Assembly: GCF_017810075.1 (NCBI RefSeq)
Contig: NZ_JADNYK010000001.1
Location: forward strand, 372,001 to 436,000
Length of the DNA: 64,000 nt
Reading direction: 5' to 3'
DNA from: Pseudozobellia sp. WGM2
GTDB taxonomy: Bacteria; Bacteroidota; Bacteroidia; Flavobacteriales; Flavobacteriaceae
Shown piece by piece: positions 46,059 to 55,596 of this stretch; the first letter of the stretch is position 1; the number at the start of each line of letters is the position of its first letter. Under the pieces are notes generated by a model. The model was not told where the DNA came from. It was given only the letters and a program-made list of their open reading frames with translations, and made no database searches. Both the position numbers and the translations under genes were made by a program.

Positions 46059-46757
46059 TTAACAACAAGCGTTCCAAATCGGGTCGTTGGGTGGGTCGGC
46101 ACAGATTATTAGGGGCTCTTTCTTGACAGGGTGAATGAATGAAAGCTTTCTAGCGTGAAGATGTATACTCGCATCTTTATTGCTCCGGTCGAAACCATAT
46201 TTCAGATCACCTTTGATCGGGCAACCGATTGCTGACAACTGTACCCTGATCTGATGATGGCGACCGGTTTTTAAATCAACTTCCAATAGATCGTAATTAT
46301 CAAGTTTTTTTAGCGTACGGTAATCAAGAATAGCTTTTTTGCTATCGGTAACCTCTTTGATGTGGGCGTACGACTTATTCTGTTTGGTATTTCGTTTTAA
46401 CCAATGTTCTAAAGTTGCTTCCGGTCTTTCTGGACTATTTTTGACAACGGCCCAATAGGTTTTTTTAGCACTTTTCTCAGCGAACAACTTGTTGAGCCTT
46501 GGTAGAGCCTTCGAGGTTTTCGCAAAAACCACGATACCTGATGTTGGCCGATCTAGTCGATGTGCCACCCCAAGATAGACATTGCCCGGTTTATTGTACT
46601 TTGTTTTAAGGTATAATTTTACGACTTCGCTCAAGGGCATATCACCCGTTTTATCACCTTGTACGATATCTCCAGGGCGTTTATTGATGGCAATCAAATG
46701 ATTGTCTTCGTACAGAACCTGAAGGTTCTGGGGGTTTGAAAGTATTTTGTTCGCCAC
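46059..46757 (-). CDS. RluA-family pseudouridine synthase
   Basis: RNA pseudouridine synthase of 232 residues with the catalytic aspartate in H-R-L-D-R-P-T-S-G and the downstream K-T-G-R-H-H-Q-I-R motif. There is no S4 domain, so it resembles the RluA/RluC-like short type; the target base in rRNA or tRNA is not known. It shares one base with lspA upstream and precedes the DUF4252 gene. Confidence 0.9.
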   Translation of the reverse strand: MANKILSNPQNLQVLYEDNHLIAINKRPGDIVQGDKTGDMPLSEVVKLYLKTKYNKPGNVYLGVAHRLDRPTSGIVVFAKTSKALPRLNKLFAEKSAKKTYWAVVKNSPERPEATLEHWLKRNTKQNKSYAHIKEVTDSKKAILDYRTLKKLDNYDLLEVDLKTGRHHQIRVQLSAIGCPIKGDLKYGFDRSNKDASIHLHARKLSFIHPVKKEPLIICADPPNDPIWNACC

Positions 46758-47251
46758 TATATAACCGGTTTATCTTTTCGAAAGGAAAGAAGTAAAAGAA
46801 GCAACACTCCCGAAGTAACCGATACATCTGCCATATTAAAAATACCGGTTTTTAAAAAGCCCAATTTTATTTGAAAGAAATCGGTCACCGAACCATAGGC
46901 AATACGATCTACAAGATTTCCTATTCCTCCGCCTATGACAAAAGCAAAACCGACTATAAGCCAAAGGTTCATCTCTTTTTTCTTGAGTATCCTGTAAAGT
47001 AGAACAAGCAATACCATAATGGGTAGAACCTGAAATAAAGCTATTTTTAAAATAGGAGGGAAGTTCTGCCCGAACCCCAACATTGCCCCAGAGTTTTCGA
47101 CATTCGTGAGTATGAAACTATCTCCAACAACCTGAATATAATCATTCGGTGAGACCTCTTTGCGCACAACATTCTTTGAAATTTGGTCGCACCCAAAATT
47201 CAATATGACCAAAACAATAATGCCCCACCTTCTAATTCTTGTGCTGCTCAT
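46757..47251 (-). CDS. lspA: Lipoprotein signal peptidase
   Basis: Inner-membrane aspartyl protease that cuts signal peptides from prolipoproteins; important here, as several lipoproteins are encoded in the window. The 164-residue protein has four membrane helices and the two catalytic regions G-N-L-V-D-R and F-N-M-A-D-V-S, plus the N-S-G-A-M-L-G-F segment. It lies 18 bases after panB and shares one base with the pseudouridine synthase. Confidence 0.95.
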   Translation of the reverse strand: MSSTRIRRWGIIVLVILNFGCDQISKNVVRKEVSPNDYIQVVGDSFILTNVENSGAMLGFGQNFPPILKIALFQVLPIMVLLVLLYRILKKKEMNLWLIVGFAFVIGGGIGNLVDRIAYGSVTDFFQIKLGFLKTGIFNMADVSVTSGVLLLLLLSFRKDKPVI

Positions 47252-47269
47252 GCAACTTTCTTTTAAACC

Positions 47270-48088
47270 CTAATATTGTTCTTGATTGTTAGGGAAATCT
47301 CTACTTTTCACATCGTTTACATATTGAGAAATAGCATTGCCCATATCTTCATATAGGTTCATATACCTGCGCAGAAATCTAGGATTAAACTCATGGGTCA
47401 TACCTAAGAGATCATGAATGACCAATACTTGCCCATCGGCGTGCTTACCACCACCGATACCGATAGTAGGTATAGAGATACTTTCAGAAACCTTTTGAGT
47501 AAGTTCGGCCGGTATTTTTTCTAGAACAACGCTAAAACACCCTAATCGTTCTAAAAGCTTGGCATCTTCCATTAGTTTCTCTGCTTCCTGTTCTTCTTTT
47601 GCCCGAACGGTGTAGGTGCCGAACTTGTAAATGGACTGTGGAGTAAGCCCCAAATGCCCCATAACAGGAATACCGGCGTTCAAAATTCGCTTCACCGATT
47701 CTTTTATTTCAATACCTCCCTCTAATTTAACGGCATGGGCACCACTCTCTTTCATAATTCGAATAGCAGAACGCAAAGCTTCTTTGGGGTCGCTTTGATA
47801 ACTTCCGAAAGGAATATCGACTACCACCAGAGCCCTCTCAACAGCCCTGATTACCGAAGTGGCGTGGTAAATCATTTGGTCAAGGGTTATAGGCAGTGTG
47901 GTTTCATGACCGGCCATTACGTTACTCGCAGAATCACCTACAAGAATAACGTCTACATTGGCAGAATCTACAATTTTGGCCATCGAATAATCATATGCCG
48001 TGAGCATAGATATTTTCTCGCCGTTCTTTTTCATGTCCACTAGAGACTTTACCGTAACTCGTTTATATTCCTTTTTTGCAGTTGACAT
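47270..48088 (-). CDS. panB: Ketopantoate hydroxymethyltransferase
   Basis: First step of pantothenate synthesis: transfers a hydroxymethyl group from methylene-tetrahydrofolate to 2-oxoisovalerate. The 272-residue TIM-barrel protein has the metal-binding D-S (V-G-D-S-A-S), the V-V-V-D-I-P-F-G segment and the C-terminal [10 protein letters not shown] motif. Its substrate is also used by leuA. First gene of the panB-lspA-rluA-DUF4252 run. Confidence 0.96.
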   Translation of the reverse strand: MSTAKKEYKRVTVKSLVDMKKNGEKISMLTAYDYSMAKIVDSANVDVILVGDSASNVMAGHETTLPITLDQMIYHATSVIRAVERALVVVDIPFGSYQSDPKEALRSAIRIMKESGAHAVKLEGGIEIKESVKRILNAGIPVMGHLGLTPQSIYKFGTYTVRAKEEQEAEKLMEDAKLLERLGCFSVVLEKIPAELTQKVSESISIPTIGIGGGKHADGQVLVIHDLLGMTHEFNPRFLRRYMNLYEDMGNAISQYVNDVKSRDFPNNQEQY

Positions 48089-48223
48089 TTATTTTTGGTT
48101 TTGGAGGGATAAATGTAAGGAAATAGTTTTGTGGAAAATAATGGCCCCTCGTTTAGGGTAGTTTTAATATTTGGGCTTAATTAGATACCTTAGAGAAGAA
48201 AATAATGATTCAACCATAAAATC

Positions 48224-48682
48224 ATGAGAATACTGCTAGTTCTTTCCTTCATTCTGGTTTCAGCAAGCTCTTGGTCGCAAGATTCGGAAGCTATGGAGGT
48301 GCAGAAAACTATCGAGAAATTCTTCGATGGCTTTCATGTACAAGACTCGGTTCAAATAAAACAAACGGTTTCAGATTCTATTATCATCCAAACTATAGCA
48401 ATGGATAATATGGATAATCCTATGGTGAAATCAAAAGACTTGAACGAATTTTTAAAATTAATAGTAGCTATTCCGAAAAGCACAAAATTTGAAGAAGCGA
48501 TAACCAATTATTCCATTCAAATTGACGGGCCTATGGCCAATGCTTGGACGGATTATAAATTTTATTTTGATGGTAAATTTCATCACTGCGGGGTCAATTC
48601 GTTTCAGTTGATCAGAGACCTCGAAAAAGGTTGGCAGATTATTTACATCATCGACACCCGAAGAAAAACGAATTGTAAATAA
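48224..48682 (+). CDS. Secreted NTF2-like protein
   Basis: A 152-residue exported protein: signal peptide (S-A-S-S-W-S near residue 18), then a compact NTF2/SnoaL-like cone fold (E-V-Q-K-T-I-E-K-F-F-D-G-F start). This superfamily includes isomerases and many unknown ligand-binding proteins. A similar exported NTF2-like protein is at 59951. It converges on the Gfo/Idh/MocA gene, whose terminator lies between. Confidence 0.78.
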   Translation: MRILLVLSFILVSASSWSQDSEAMEVQKTIEKFFDGFHVQDSVQIKQTVSDSIIIQTIAMDNMDNPMVKSKDLNEFLKLIVAIPKSTKFEEAITNYSIQIDGPMANAWTDYKFYFDGKFHHCGVNSFQLIRDLEKGWQIIYIIDTRRKTNCK

Positions 48683-48709
48683 AACGGGGAGCTGAAATAG
48701 CTCCCCGTT
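48683..48709 (-). terminator. Terminator of the Tat oxidoreductase gene
   Basis: A perfect 11-base inverted repeat (AACGGGGAGCT/AGCTCCCCGTT, 48683-48693 and 48699-48709) followed on the minus strand by T-rich sequence. Confidence 0.75.
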
Positions 48710-48732
48710 ATGCCTAGTAAAATAACTATTAA

Positions 48733-50199
48733 TTAGAGCTCAAAGCCCTCGCGGTAGGTTCTACCCACGAATTGATTCGCTTCCTCTAAGTTAGTAATTC
48801 GCATGTTCTCACCATCCCATAATAACTTTTTACGAGCGTAGAAGTCCATCTTACCTTCGCTATCTTCTTTTCTTAGCATATAACTGCGAATGGCCAAATT
48901 ACCCATCAATACGGTTTCTGTCATAGGGCCGGCATAATCGAAAGAAGAAGTTAAGCCTTTATGTTCTTTGCTGCCAAAACCAGCTTTACATGCATCGACC
49001 CATAAGCGTTGGTGACCGTATTCCGGCTCATCATTGGGCTCGGTTTCCGGTCCGAAATCTGTAGTGCCATCGTTCAAGTATAATTTGGGAGTCAATGGAC
49101 TACTATCGTTAATATTGGTAGAAATAATACCTTTTTCACCAATAATCAGAACACCGTTATTACTTCCCGGCCCTCCGATATCGTTATTGGCAGGAATAAT
49201 TTCTGGGTGTGAAGGTCTGATTCCGCCATCGCTCCAAGTCATTTCAATAGGTGATTTCGACTTTTCTGTGGCTCCAAAATGTAAAGTAATAAATGAGGAT
49301 GCAGGGCACCCTTCAGGGTGATAATCTGCATTCCACATTTGAGAAAATACCGAACCAACACTGCATTCCGCATCCGTAGGATATTTTAATCCTAAAGTTC
49401 TAAAAGGTATGTCGATTAAATGGCAACCTACATCACCAAGTGCTCCGGTACCATAATCCCACCAGCCCCTCCAACTAAATGGATGCAAGTTTGGAGTATA
49501 CGGTTTTTCAGGTGCAGGACCCAACCACTGATTCCAATTCAAGCTATCTGGTTTAGAAGATGGGTCTGGTTCTGGCATCGCACCACCTTGTGGCCAGACG
49601 GGTCTGTTGGTCCAAACCTGTACTTTAGATACCGCACCGATTGCACCATCATCGATCCATTTCTGAACCATTCCCAGAAGTGGGTTAGAACCGCCTTGGT
49701 TGCCCATTTGGGTCACAATCTTTTTATCGCGGGCCATTTGGGTAAGCGTACGCGCCTCACTAATATTATGTGTCATCGGCTTCTGCACATACACATGAAC
49801 ACCTCGGTTCATGGCATAGGAAGCGGCCGGACCATGAACATGGTCTGGAGTCGAAATGGTAACGGCATCAATGCCCTTCTCCTTGTCCAACATCTCACGG
49901 TAATCGGCATATAATTTTGCTTTCGGAAATCTTTCAACAGACCTCTTTGCAGATCCTTTAAAATCGACATCACAGAGAGCTACAACGTTTTCGCGACCGT
50001 TCACGGAAGCGTTTGCGATATCGCTCGAGCCTTTTCCACCCGCACCAATAGCGGCAAGGTTCAATTTATCACTAGGGGCAAGATAGCCTACGCCTCCCAA
50101 TACATGGCGAGGAACGATAAAGATAGATGAGGCTGCCGCTCCTTTTTTGATAAAAGAACGTCTGGAGTTCGTCGAAGATTTTGTCTTCTTGTTTTTCAT
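48733..50199 (-). CDS. Tat-exported Gfo/Idh/MocA oxidoreductase
   Basis: A 488-residue NAD-dependent oxidoreductase directed to the periplasm. The N-terminus carries a twin-arginine signal, S-R-R-S-F-I-K-K-G at 12-20, and the Rossmann loop follows (A-I-G-A-G-G-K-G). Instead of the usual E-K-P motif it has Q-K-P (V-Y-V-Q-K-P), a change seen in exported members of this group; folded export with bound NAD explains the Tat route. The DUF1080 (3-keto-disaccharide hydrolase) gene sits divergently next to it, suggesting joint action on keto-sugars. Substrate unproven. Confidence 0.88.
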   Translation of the reverse strand: MKNKKTKSSTNSRRSFIKKGAAASSIFIVPRHVLGGVGYLAPSDKLNLAAIGAGGKGSSDIANASVNGRENVVALCDVDFKGSAKRSVERFPKAKLYADYREMLDKEKGIDAVTISTPDHVHGPAASYAMNRGVHVYVQKPMTHNISEARTLTQMARDKKIVTQMGNQGGSNPLLGMVQKWIDDGAIGAVSKVQVWTNRPVWPQGGAMPEPDPSSKPDSLNWNQWLGPAPEKPYTPNLHPFSWRGWWDYGTGALGDVGCHLIDIPFRTLGLKYPTDAECSVGSVFSQMWNADYHPEGCPASSFITLHFGATEKSKSPIEMTWSDGGIRPSHPEIIPANNDIGGPGSNNGVLIIGEKGIISTNINDSSPLTPKLYLNDGTTDFGPETEPNDEPEYGHQRLWVDACKAGFGSKEHKGLTSSFDYAGPMTETVLMGNLAIRSYMLRKEDSEGKMDFYARKKLLWDGENMRITNLEEANQFVGRTYREGFEL

Positions 50200-50311
50200 T
50201 TTCTTTTTGGATATAGTTTAGTAAAAGAATTAGCTTCTAAAGTTAGTAAAATATGTGAAATGTATAATGAACTAAGCCTTTAATAATCATTTTCTAAACT
50301 TCGTCATGATA

Positions 50312-50344
50312 TTTGTTCATATTTGGTCGCAATACCTATATTTG
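50312..50344 (+). promoter_or_regulatory. Promoter for the DUF1080 gene
   Basis: TTTG at 50312-50315, 21 bases, then TATATTTG at 50337-50344 (exact consensus). The ATG is at 50367, about 20 bases after the predicted start. Confidence 0.7.
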
Positions 50345-50366
50345 AGGCTTATTTAATAACACTATA

Positions 50367-51296
50367 ATGAAAAAAATAAAATTACTTCTTTATCTAGTTG
50401 CTTTTTGTTTAACCCCGTTCGTTAATGCCCAAGAGGAAAAATTCTTTGAAGGTAAATGGAATATTGAAATTGATAAAAAAGGGGAAAAGCTACCTTCTTG
50501 GCTAGAGATCAAACATTCAGGCGTAAAAACCTTAGTGGGGCGTTTTGTCTATGCATCGGGCAGTGCAAGGCCTATTTCAGAGGTGAAAGTTGACGGAGGA
50601 AAATTTGCTTTTACCATACCGCCACAATGGTCACCTGATTTGGGTGATGTAACGGTTAAGGGAGAAAAAGATGGAGATGGACTCAAAGGAACGTTAGCTT
50701 TTGCCCAAGGAGAAACTTATAATTGGACTGCTGAGAGGGCGCCAAAGCTGTCAACTGTAGAGAATCCGAAATGGGGTGAACCACAGGAAATTTTCAATGG
50801 TAAAGATTTGTCAGGATGGAAAGCCAAGGGAGAGAACCAATGGGTAGTCGAAGATGGTATTTTAAAAAGTCCGAAATCAGGTGCCAACTTGGTTACGGAA
50901 GATAAATTCGAAGATTTCAAATTGCATGTTGAGTTCAAGGTGCCACCCGGAAGTAACAGTGGTATTTATCTTAGAGGTCGCTATGAAGTTCAGATTACCG
51001 ATGACCACGGAAGCGACCCTAGCAATGTACTTTTCGGAGGAGTTTATGGTTTTCTAACTCCAAACGAAATGGCTGCAAACCCGGCCAGTGAATGGCAAAC
51101 TTACGATATCACCTTAATCGGTAGAAGAGTGACCGTGGTGGCCAATGGAAAGACGATTATCAGTGAACAGAATATACCTGGTATTACAGGCGGTGCTTTA
51201 GATAGTAAAGAAGGGGAACCGGGACCATTTTATATTCAAGGGGATCATGGCCCTATTTCTTTTAGAAAGTTCGTAGTTACTCCTAGAGTAGAATAA
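50367..51296 (+). CDS. DUF1080 (3-keto-disaccharide hydrolase) family protein
   Basis: An exported 309-residue protein: signal peptide (F-V-N-A-Q near residue 22), an N-terminal beta domain of about 100 residues, then the DUF1080 beta-sandwich (L-S-G-W-K-A-K, G-S-N-S-G-I-Y-L-R-G, Y-E-V-Q-I-T-D). This Pfam family is now described as 3-keto-disaccharide hydrolase, acting on sugars oxidised at C3 by Gfo/Idh/MocA-type enzymes. The neighbouring Tat oxidoreductase fits that partnership. Its stop lies 2 bases from the convergent sdaA. Confidence 0.85.
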   Translation: MKKIKLLLYLVAFCLTPFVNAQEEKFFEGKWNIEIDKKGEKLPSWLEIKHSGVKTLVGRFVYASGSARPISEVKVDGGKFAFTIPPQWSPDLGDVTVKGEKDGDGLKGTLAFAQGETYNWTAERAPKLSTVENPKWGEPQEIFNGKDLSGWKAKGENQWVVEDGILKSPKSGANLVTEDKFEDFKLHVEFKVPPGSNSGIYLRGRYEVQITDDHGSDPSNVLFGGVYGFLTPNEMAANPASEWQTYDITLIGRRVTVVANGKTIISEQNIPGITGGALDSKEGEPGPFYIQGDHGPISFRKFVVTPRVE

Positions 51297-51297
51297 T

Positions 51298-52728
51298 CTA
51301 ACAATCACTCATATTAATGCCTACAGCGAGACCTCCTTCGGAGGTTTCCTTGTATTTAGAGCTCATGTCTTTAGCCGTGGCCCACATGGTTTCAACGACT
51401 TTATCTAAAGGTACTTTAGCATCTTGAGGGTCTGAGCCCAATGACAGTTCAGCGGCATTTATCGCTTTGATGGCTCCCATCGAATTGCGTTCGATACAGG
51501 GTATCTGAACTAAACCACCGATAGGGTCGCATGTGAGACCTAGATGATGTTCCATGGCAATTTCGGCAGCCATTAAAACCTGTTCGGGAGTACCACCTAA
51601 AAGTTCGGTCAATGCTCCGGCAGCCATAGCAGATGAAACACCGATTTCAGCCTGACAACCACCCATTGCAGCAGAAATGGTAGCTCCTTTTTTGAAAATA
51701 CTTCCGATTTCACCGGCTACGAACAAAAATTGTTGAATATCTTCAAAATCCGCTTTGTGATTTTCAATTACCAGATAATACATTAAAACTGCAGGTATAA
51801 CCCCAGCACTGCCATTTGTAGGGGCTGTGACCACACGCCCTAACGAAGCGTTCACTTCGTTTACGGCCAGAGCAAAACAACTCACCCATTTTAAGATTTG
51901 TCGAAACTTTACTTCGGTATTTCTGATGGTATTAAGCCACTCTTCGGGTGAACTATAGGATTCAAAATTTACTCCTAAAAGATTTTTATTAATATCGAAA
52001 GCCCTACGATGTACATTTAGACCGCCTGGCAGTTTACCTTGGGTATGACAGCCCGTGTACATACATTGCAACATCGTTTTCCAAACTTCGCGAGTTTTAT
52101 GGTCTATTTCACTTTTGCTGTTTAGGGAAAGTTCGTTTTTAAGCACAATTTTAGAAATAGATGTATTTTGTTCTGTACAATACTGAAGAAGTTGTTTCCC
52201 ATTTTCAATAGGGAAGGGGAAGCTATGAAAATTGGCAATTTTTTGTTTGGCATTTTTGCGCTCCTTGACTACCACAAAACCACCTCCAATGGAATAATAG
52301 GTGTTTGATTTTTTAATACCTGATTTTAATTGAGCTTCAAACTTAATTCCGTTAGCGTGAAATTCTAAAAATTTTTTATGAAAATGAATATTGGTTTCGG
52401 GTACAAAAGGTAGATTACGTTCGCCTCCGAAGTTAATAGTTTTCTGTTCTTGAATTTGCTGAACTGTGGTGTGAATATTCTCTATCGGCACTTCAACAGG
52501 GTCTTCACCAGATAACCCGAGCATCACCGCATAGTCAGTTGCATGACCTTTTCCGGTCAAGGAAAGGGAGCCATAGATGTGTACATCAATTTTATCAACT
52601 TCTTCGAAAAGGTGAGCCGATTTCAGTTCTTTAATCCATCTTTCCGCAGCACGCCACGGCCCTAACGTATGTGAGCTTGAGGGGCCGATACCAATCTTAA
52701 GCATATCAAAAACGCTGATGCACTCCAT
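51298..52728 (-). CDS. sdaA: L-serine ammonia-lyase (single chain, Fe-S)
   Basis: Iron-sulfur L-serine dehydratase that forms pyruvate and ammonia. The 476-residue protein combines the beta-domain (G-P-S-S-S-H-T-L-G-P near residue 16) and the alpha-domain, with cysteines in G-G-C-Q-A-E-I-G and I-P-C-I-E-R-N and near the C-terminus (N-M-S-D-C) that bind the [4Fe-4S] cluster. This is the fused type found in many Bacteroidota and Proteobacteria. Serine is also the substrate of glyA at 20703. Convergent with the DUF1080 gene. Confidence 0.94.
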   Translation of the reverse strand: MECISVFDMLKIGIGPSSSHTLGPWRAAERWIKELKSAHLFEEVDKIDVHIYGSLSLTGKGHATDYAVMLGLSGEDPVEVPIENIHTTVQQIQEQKTINFGGERNLPFVPETNIHFHKKFLEFHANGIKFEAQLKSGIKKSNTYYSIGGGFVVVKERKNAKQKIANFHSFPFPIENGKQLLQYCTEQNTSISKIVLKNELSLNSKSEIDHKTREVWKTMLQCMYTGCHTQGKLPGGLNVHRRAFDINKNLLGVNFESYSSPEEWLNTIRNTEVKFRQILKWVSCFALAVNEVNASLGRVVTAPTNGSAGVIPAVLMYYLVIENHKADFEDIQQFLFVAGEIGSIFKKGATISAAMGGCQAEIGVSSAMAAGALTELLGGTPEQVLMAAEIAMEHHLGLTCDPIGGLVQIPCIERNSMGAIKAINAAELSLGSDPQDAKVPLDKVVETMWATAKDMSSKYKETSEGGLAVGINMSDC

Positions 52729-52791
52729 TTACCCTGTTTTGGGTAAAGTTATAATTTAATATTTAGAAGCTAATAATGTTTTATTCTTAAC

Positions 52792-54030
52792 TTAATTGAT
52801 GGGAACTCCAATCACAAGAGAGAAAATATTTTGGTTGAGTCCTTCAAATTTATCTAGTAGACCAGACCTCTGATAAAGAAAATCAAAATAAATTTCCTTA
52901 TCGATAATTTCAGTTTGAAAACCGGTTCCCAACAAAAAGCCAAGATTCAGTTTAGAAAATGGACTTTCAGTAGTTTGGTCAGTTCTTGTGGTTACGCCAT
53001 TTGTATCTTTTAATTCATAATCGTGTTGATATTCAGAGGATATCTCTAAATTATTGAATGCTCCGACTTGAAAAGTCGGTTTAATTTTTCTTTTGGGAAA
53101 TTCATACTTCACTGAAAAATTATTTGACCAAAGAGTTCTTTTTAGATTAATATTATTTTTTTCGGTAAAATGGTAAAGGCTTTCTTGTCTACGATGGGCC
53201 CATTCCACATTTGAGAACGATATATAGGTAGACCATTGTAAAAATATTCTCTCATTCAACTTTGGGAAATTGGTCTTATAAAAAAAACCGACTAATGGCG
53301 AGGGAGTATTTTTGGTAGGGCTTTCCTTAAAATAATAAAATTGATTCTGTAATTCGTTATTTGCAGAAACAGTAATGTGGCTGAGACCAATTATCGGCCC
53401 AAAAGATTGATGAGGTTTTGAGGCTTTTTCACCATACACTTTATAAGATTCATTTTTTGTAATTTCTATATGGTAATTCTTGGCTATTTTAATTAGTGCT
53501 TTTCTATTAAAAGCTAATGTCGATAGTTCATTTAGAATGTTTTTACTTTTATAAAAAACCAAGGTTAATGTAGTGCGGTATTCGTGGCTGTCAAAAACAT
53601 AGGTTTTACCATTTCTTAGCACTTCCTTTTCGTCGTTTTTAAGTTCATGGAATTTTCCCTTTTCATCTGTTATATAGAAATGCTCTTTGCCATTTTGACT
53701 TGAAATGAAAATATTTGTATTCCCATCAAATAGGTGCTCTAGAAATAGTTTTTCACTTAATCCTTTAATAGAGACTTCTTCAGACTTATAATTTTTTCCA
53801 TTTTCAAATTGAAAAGAAATAAGATTCGAAGGAGTGTAGGTTTTAGATTTAGTATCTAAACTTTTCTTGAAAATACATTTTTTCGAATTAGATGTATTAC
53901 TTCTATAATCAACAAAGCCTGATATAGTATCTTGATTTACCTTTACGATATAGCCTTTTCTAAAATCAGACTGAGAATAAGCACTTAGGGACAAAAATAG
54001 ACATGGTAGCCACCAGTAATAGTTTTTCAT
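52792..54030 (-). CDS. Uncharacterised exported protein, probable outer-membrane barrel
   Basis: The frame starts at 54084, but I choose the ATG at 54030 because it begins a normal signal peptide (M-K-N-Y-Y-W-W-L-P-C, cleavage after A-Y-S-Q); product about 412 residues. The first half is soluble and beta-rich (G-F-V-D-Y-R-S-N-T), the second half looks like transmembrane beta-strands ending in a membrane-type terminus (F-S-L-V-I-G-V-P-I-N), as in PorT-like or DUF barrels of Bacteroidota. Family and function not known. Confidence 0.65.
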   Translation of the reverse strand: MKNYYWWLPCLFLSLSAYSQSDFRKGYIVKVNQDTISGFVDYRSNTSNSKKCIFKKSLDTKSKTYTPSNLISFQFENGKNYKSEEVSIKGLSEKLFLEHLFDGNTNIFISSQNGKEHFYITDEKGKFHELKNDEKEVLRNGKTYVFDSHEYRTTLTLVFYKSKNILNELSTLAFNRKALIKIAKNYHIEITKNESYKVYGEKASKPHQSFGPIIGLSHITVSANNELQNQFYYFKESPTKNTPSPLVGFFYKTNFPKLNERIFLQWSTYISFSNVEWAHRRQESLYHFTEKNNINLKRTLWSNNFSVKYEFPKRKIKPTFQVGAFNNLEISSEYQHDYELKDTNGVTTRTDQTTESPFSKLNLGFLLGTGFQTEIIDKEIYFDFLYQRSGLLDKFEGLNQNIFSLVIGVPIN

Positions 54031-54158
54031 GAAAAATAAAGTTGAGCTACCCAAAAATATTGTTATGAAAACGATATAGTTCAACTAAATTGTTCAATGG
54101 TCATTTAATTCGGTGATTGAATTAGAGGGAGATTTATAGTTTTTAATGATTAATTTCG

Positions 54159-55529
54159 TCAATCCATCTTAAAACCAATCACATTTTCATGAATCATCTG
54201 TTCTCCTAAAAGAGAATTAACCTTTACATTTTCCAAGGATATATTTTTAACAGGTTGCTCCTCTTGACCCATAATTTTAGATATAAAATCACCTTTTTTA
54301 AGCTGAATATTATTGAGTCTAATGTCTGAAATAGGCGTTAGCCTTTTTTCGTAGGTGGGCACCAAATCTTTCCATTGATAGAGCACATCGGTTTCAATAC
54401 CCAAAACCCCATTTCGAACCTCGTTCGCCTTGATATTGTTCATAATTATGTTTTTCACGTAGCCACCACGGCGCTCGTTGGTTTTAATAAAAAGCAAATG
54501 AAATAAAGATGCGTTGTCTTCAACAACACAATTATCAATTAGTATATTTTCTATTCCTCCTGAAAGTTCGCTACCTATGGCCAATAATTGATGTCCGTTT
54601 TTTACCGTACAGTTTCTAATGACCATGTTTTTTGACGGAGTATTTAAACGCCAAGCATCTTGATTTCTGCCCGATTTTACGGCAATGGCATCATCGCCTT
54701 GGTCAAAAACACAATCTTCTATAAGTACATTCTGGCTCATTTCAGGGTCAACACCATCATTGTTATGGCCGTGGGCCTTAACCTTTACTCTTCTTATAGT
54801 TATGTCGTTGGATAAATAAGGATGAATAACCCAAAATGGACTATTGGTAATAGTGACATCTTCTAGTAAAATATTACTGCTTCTGTTGAATTGTATAAAA
54901 TGAGGACGTAGGTTGGCGCTATCGTTTACCATTTGCCTTTCTTCTACATTATCACTTTTGGCAGCAAGGTTGTATAAACGTTTAAGACTGTTCATATGGC
55001 CTGGTGGTCTACCAAACCACTTTTTCCAGGTATCCATCTTGGCCCTAAGTTCACCCTCGCCGGTGATTGCTATATTTTCACATTCATAGGCATAGATTAA
55101 TGGAGAGTAATTGTAACATTCCATACCTTCCCAAGTGGTGTGCACAGGAGGTAAATAGTCTTTAGGATTATCTGAGAACAGGAGAACAGCACCTTCTTCT
55201 AAATGAAGGTTTACATTGCTTTTGAGGTGAATTTTACCCGATATCCATTCTCCTTTCGGAACTAATACCGTACCGCACCCTCCAGAATTTGCTTCATCAA
55301 TGGCCGACTTTAGCGCATTTTCTATGCTTTTTTGATCTCCCTTTTTGGCTCCCTTATCAACGATTGATATGGTGGGGCATTCAGAGAATTCTGGTGCTTT
55401 TATCATTGGCATATTGAATGGAGCTTCCACTTTTGTCTCAGTATAGGTGATTTGAGGTTTCTCTTTGGTGCAAGCAGTAAATATTAGGCATACGGTAAAA
55501 ATTAGACATATCTGTTTAGATAAGGCCAT
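54159..55529 (-). CDS. Glycoside hydrolase family 28 lipoprotein (polygalacturonase-like)
   Basis: A 456-residue lipoprotein (lipobox I-F-T-A-C near residue 20) with the right-handed beta-helix of GH28. Catalytic aspartates are all present: Asp258 in N-N-D-G-V-D-P, Asp279 and Asp280 in G-D-D-A-I-A-V-K, spaced 21-22 residues as in fungal polygalacturonases, and a histidine in G-H-Q-L-L-A-I-G-S. The usual R-x-K substrate motif reads F-I-K, losing the arginine. It probably cleaves a galacturonide or related acidic sugar at the surface. The next gene upstream is a Tat-exported oxidoreductase, possibly acting on the product. Confidence 0.85.
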   Translation of the reverse strand: MALSKQICLIFTVCLIFTACTKEKPQITYTETKVEAPFNMPMIKAPEFSECPTISIVDKGAKKGDQKSIENALKSAIDEANSGGCGTVLVPKGEWISGKIHLKSNVNLHLEEGAVLLFSDNPKDYLPPVHTTWEGMECYNYSPLIYAYECENIAITGEGELRAKMDTWKKWFGRPPGHMNSLKRLYNLAAKSDNVEERQMVNDSANLRPHFIQFNRSSNILLEDVTITNSPFWVIHPYLSNDITIRRVKVKAHGHNNDGVDPEMSQNVLIEDCVFDQGDDAIAVKSGRNQDAWRLNTPSKNMVIRNCTVKNGHQLLAIGSELSGGIENILIDNCVVEDNASLFHLLFIKTNERRGGYVKNIIMNNIKANEVRNGVLGIETDVLYQWKDLVPTYEKRLTPISDIRLNNIQLKKGDFISKIMGQEEQPVKNISLENVKVNSLLGEQMIHENVIGFKMD

Positions 55530-55596
55530 GGAATTTTAATTTAAGGGTTTAAGGAAATAGAAATTCTAGAAAATCTGTAAACTGATGTAAATTAAT

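Noticed and set aside
49420-49914. 164-residue ORF on the plus strand
   Set aside because: Antisense to the Tat oxidoreductase; amino acid composition (Trp/Arg/Cys rich) is unlike a real protein.
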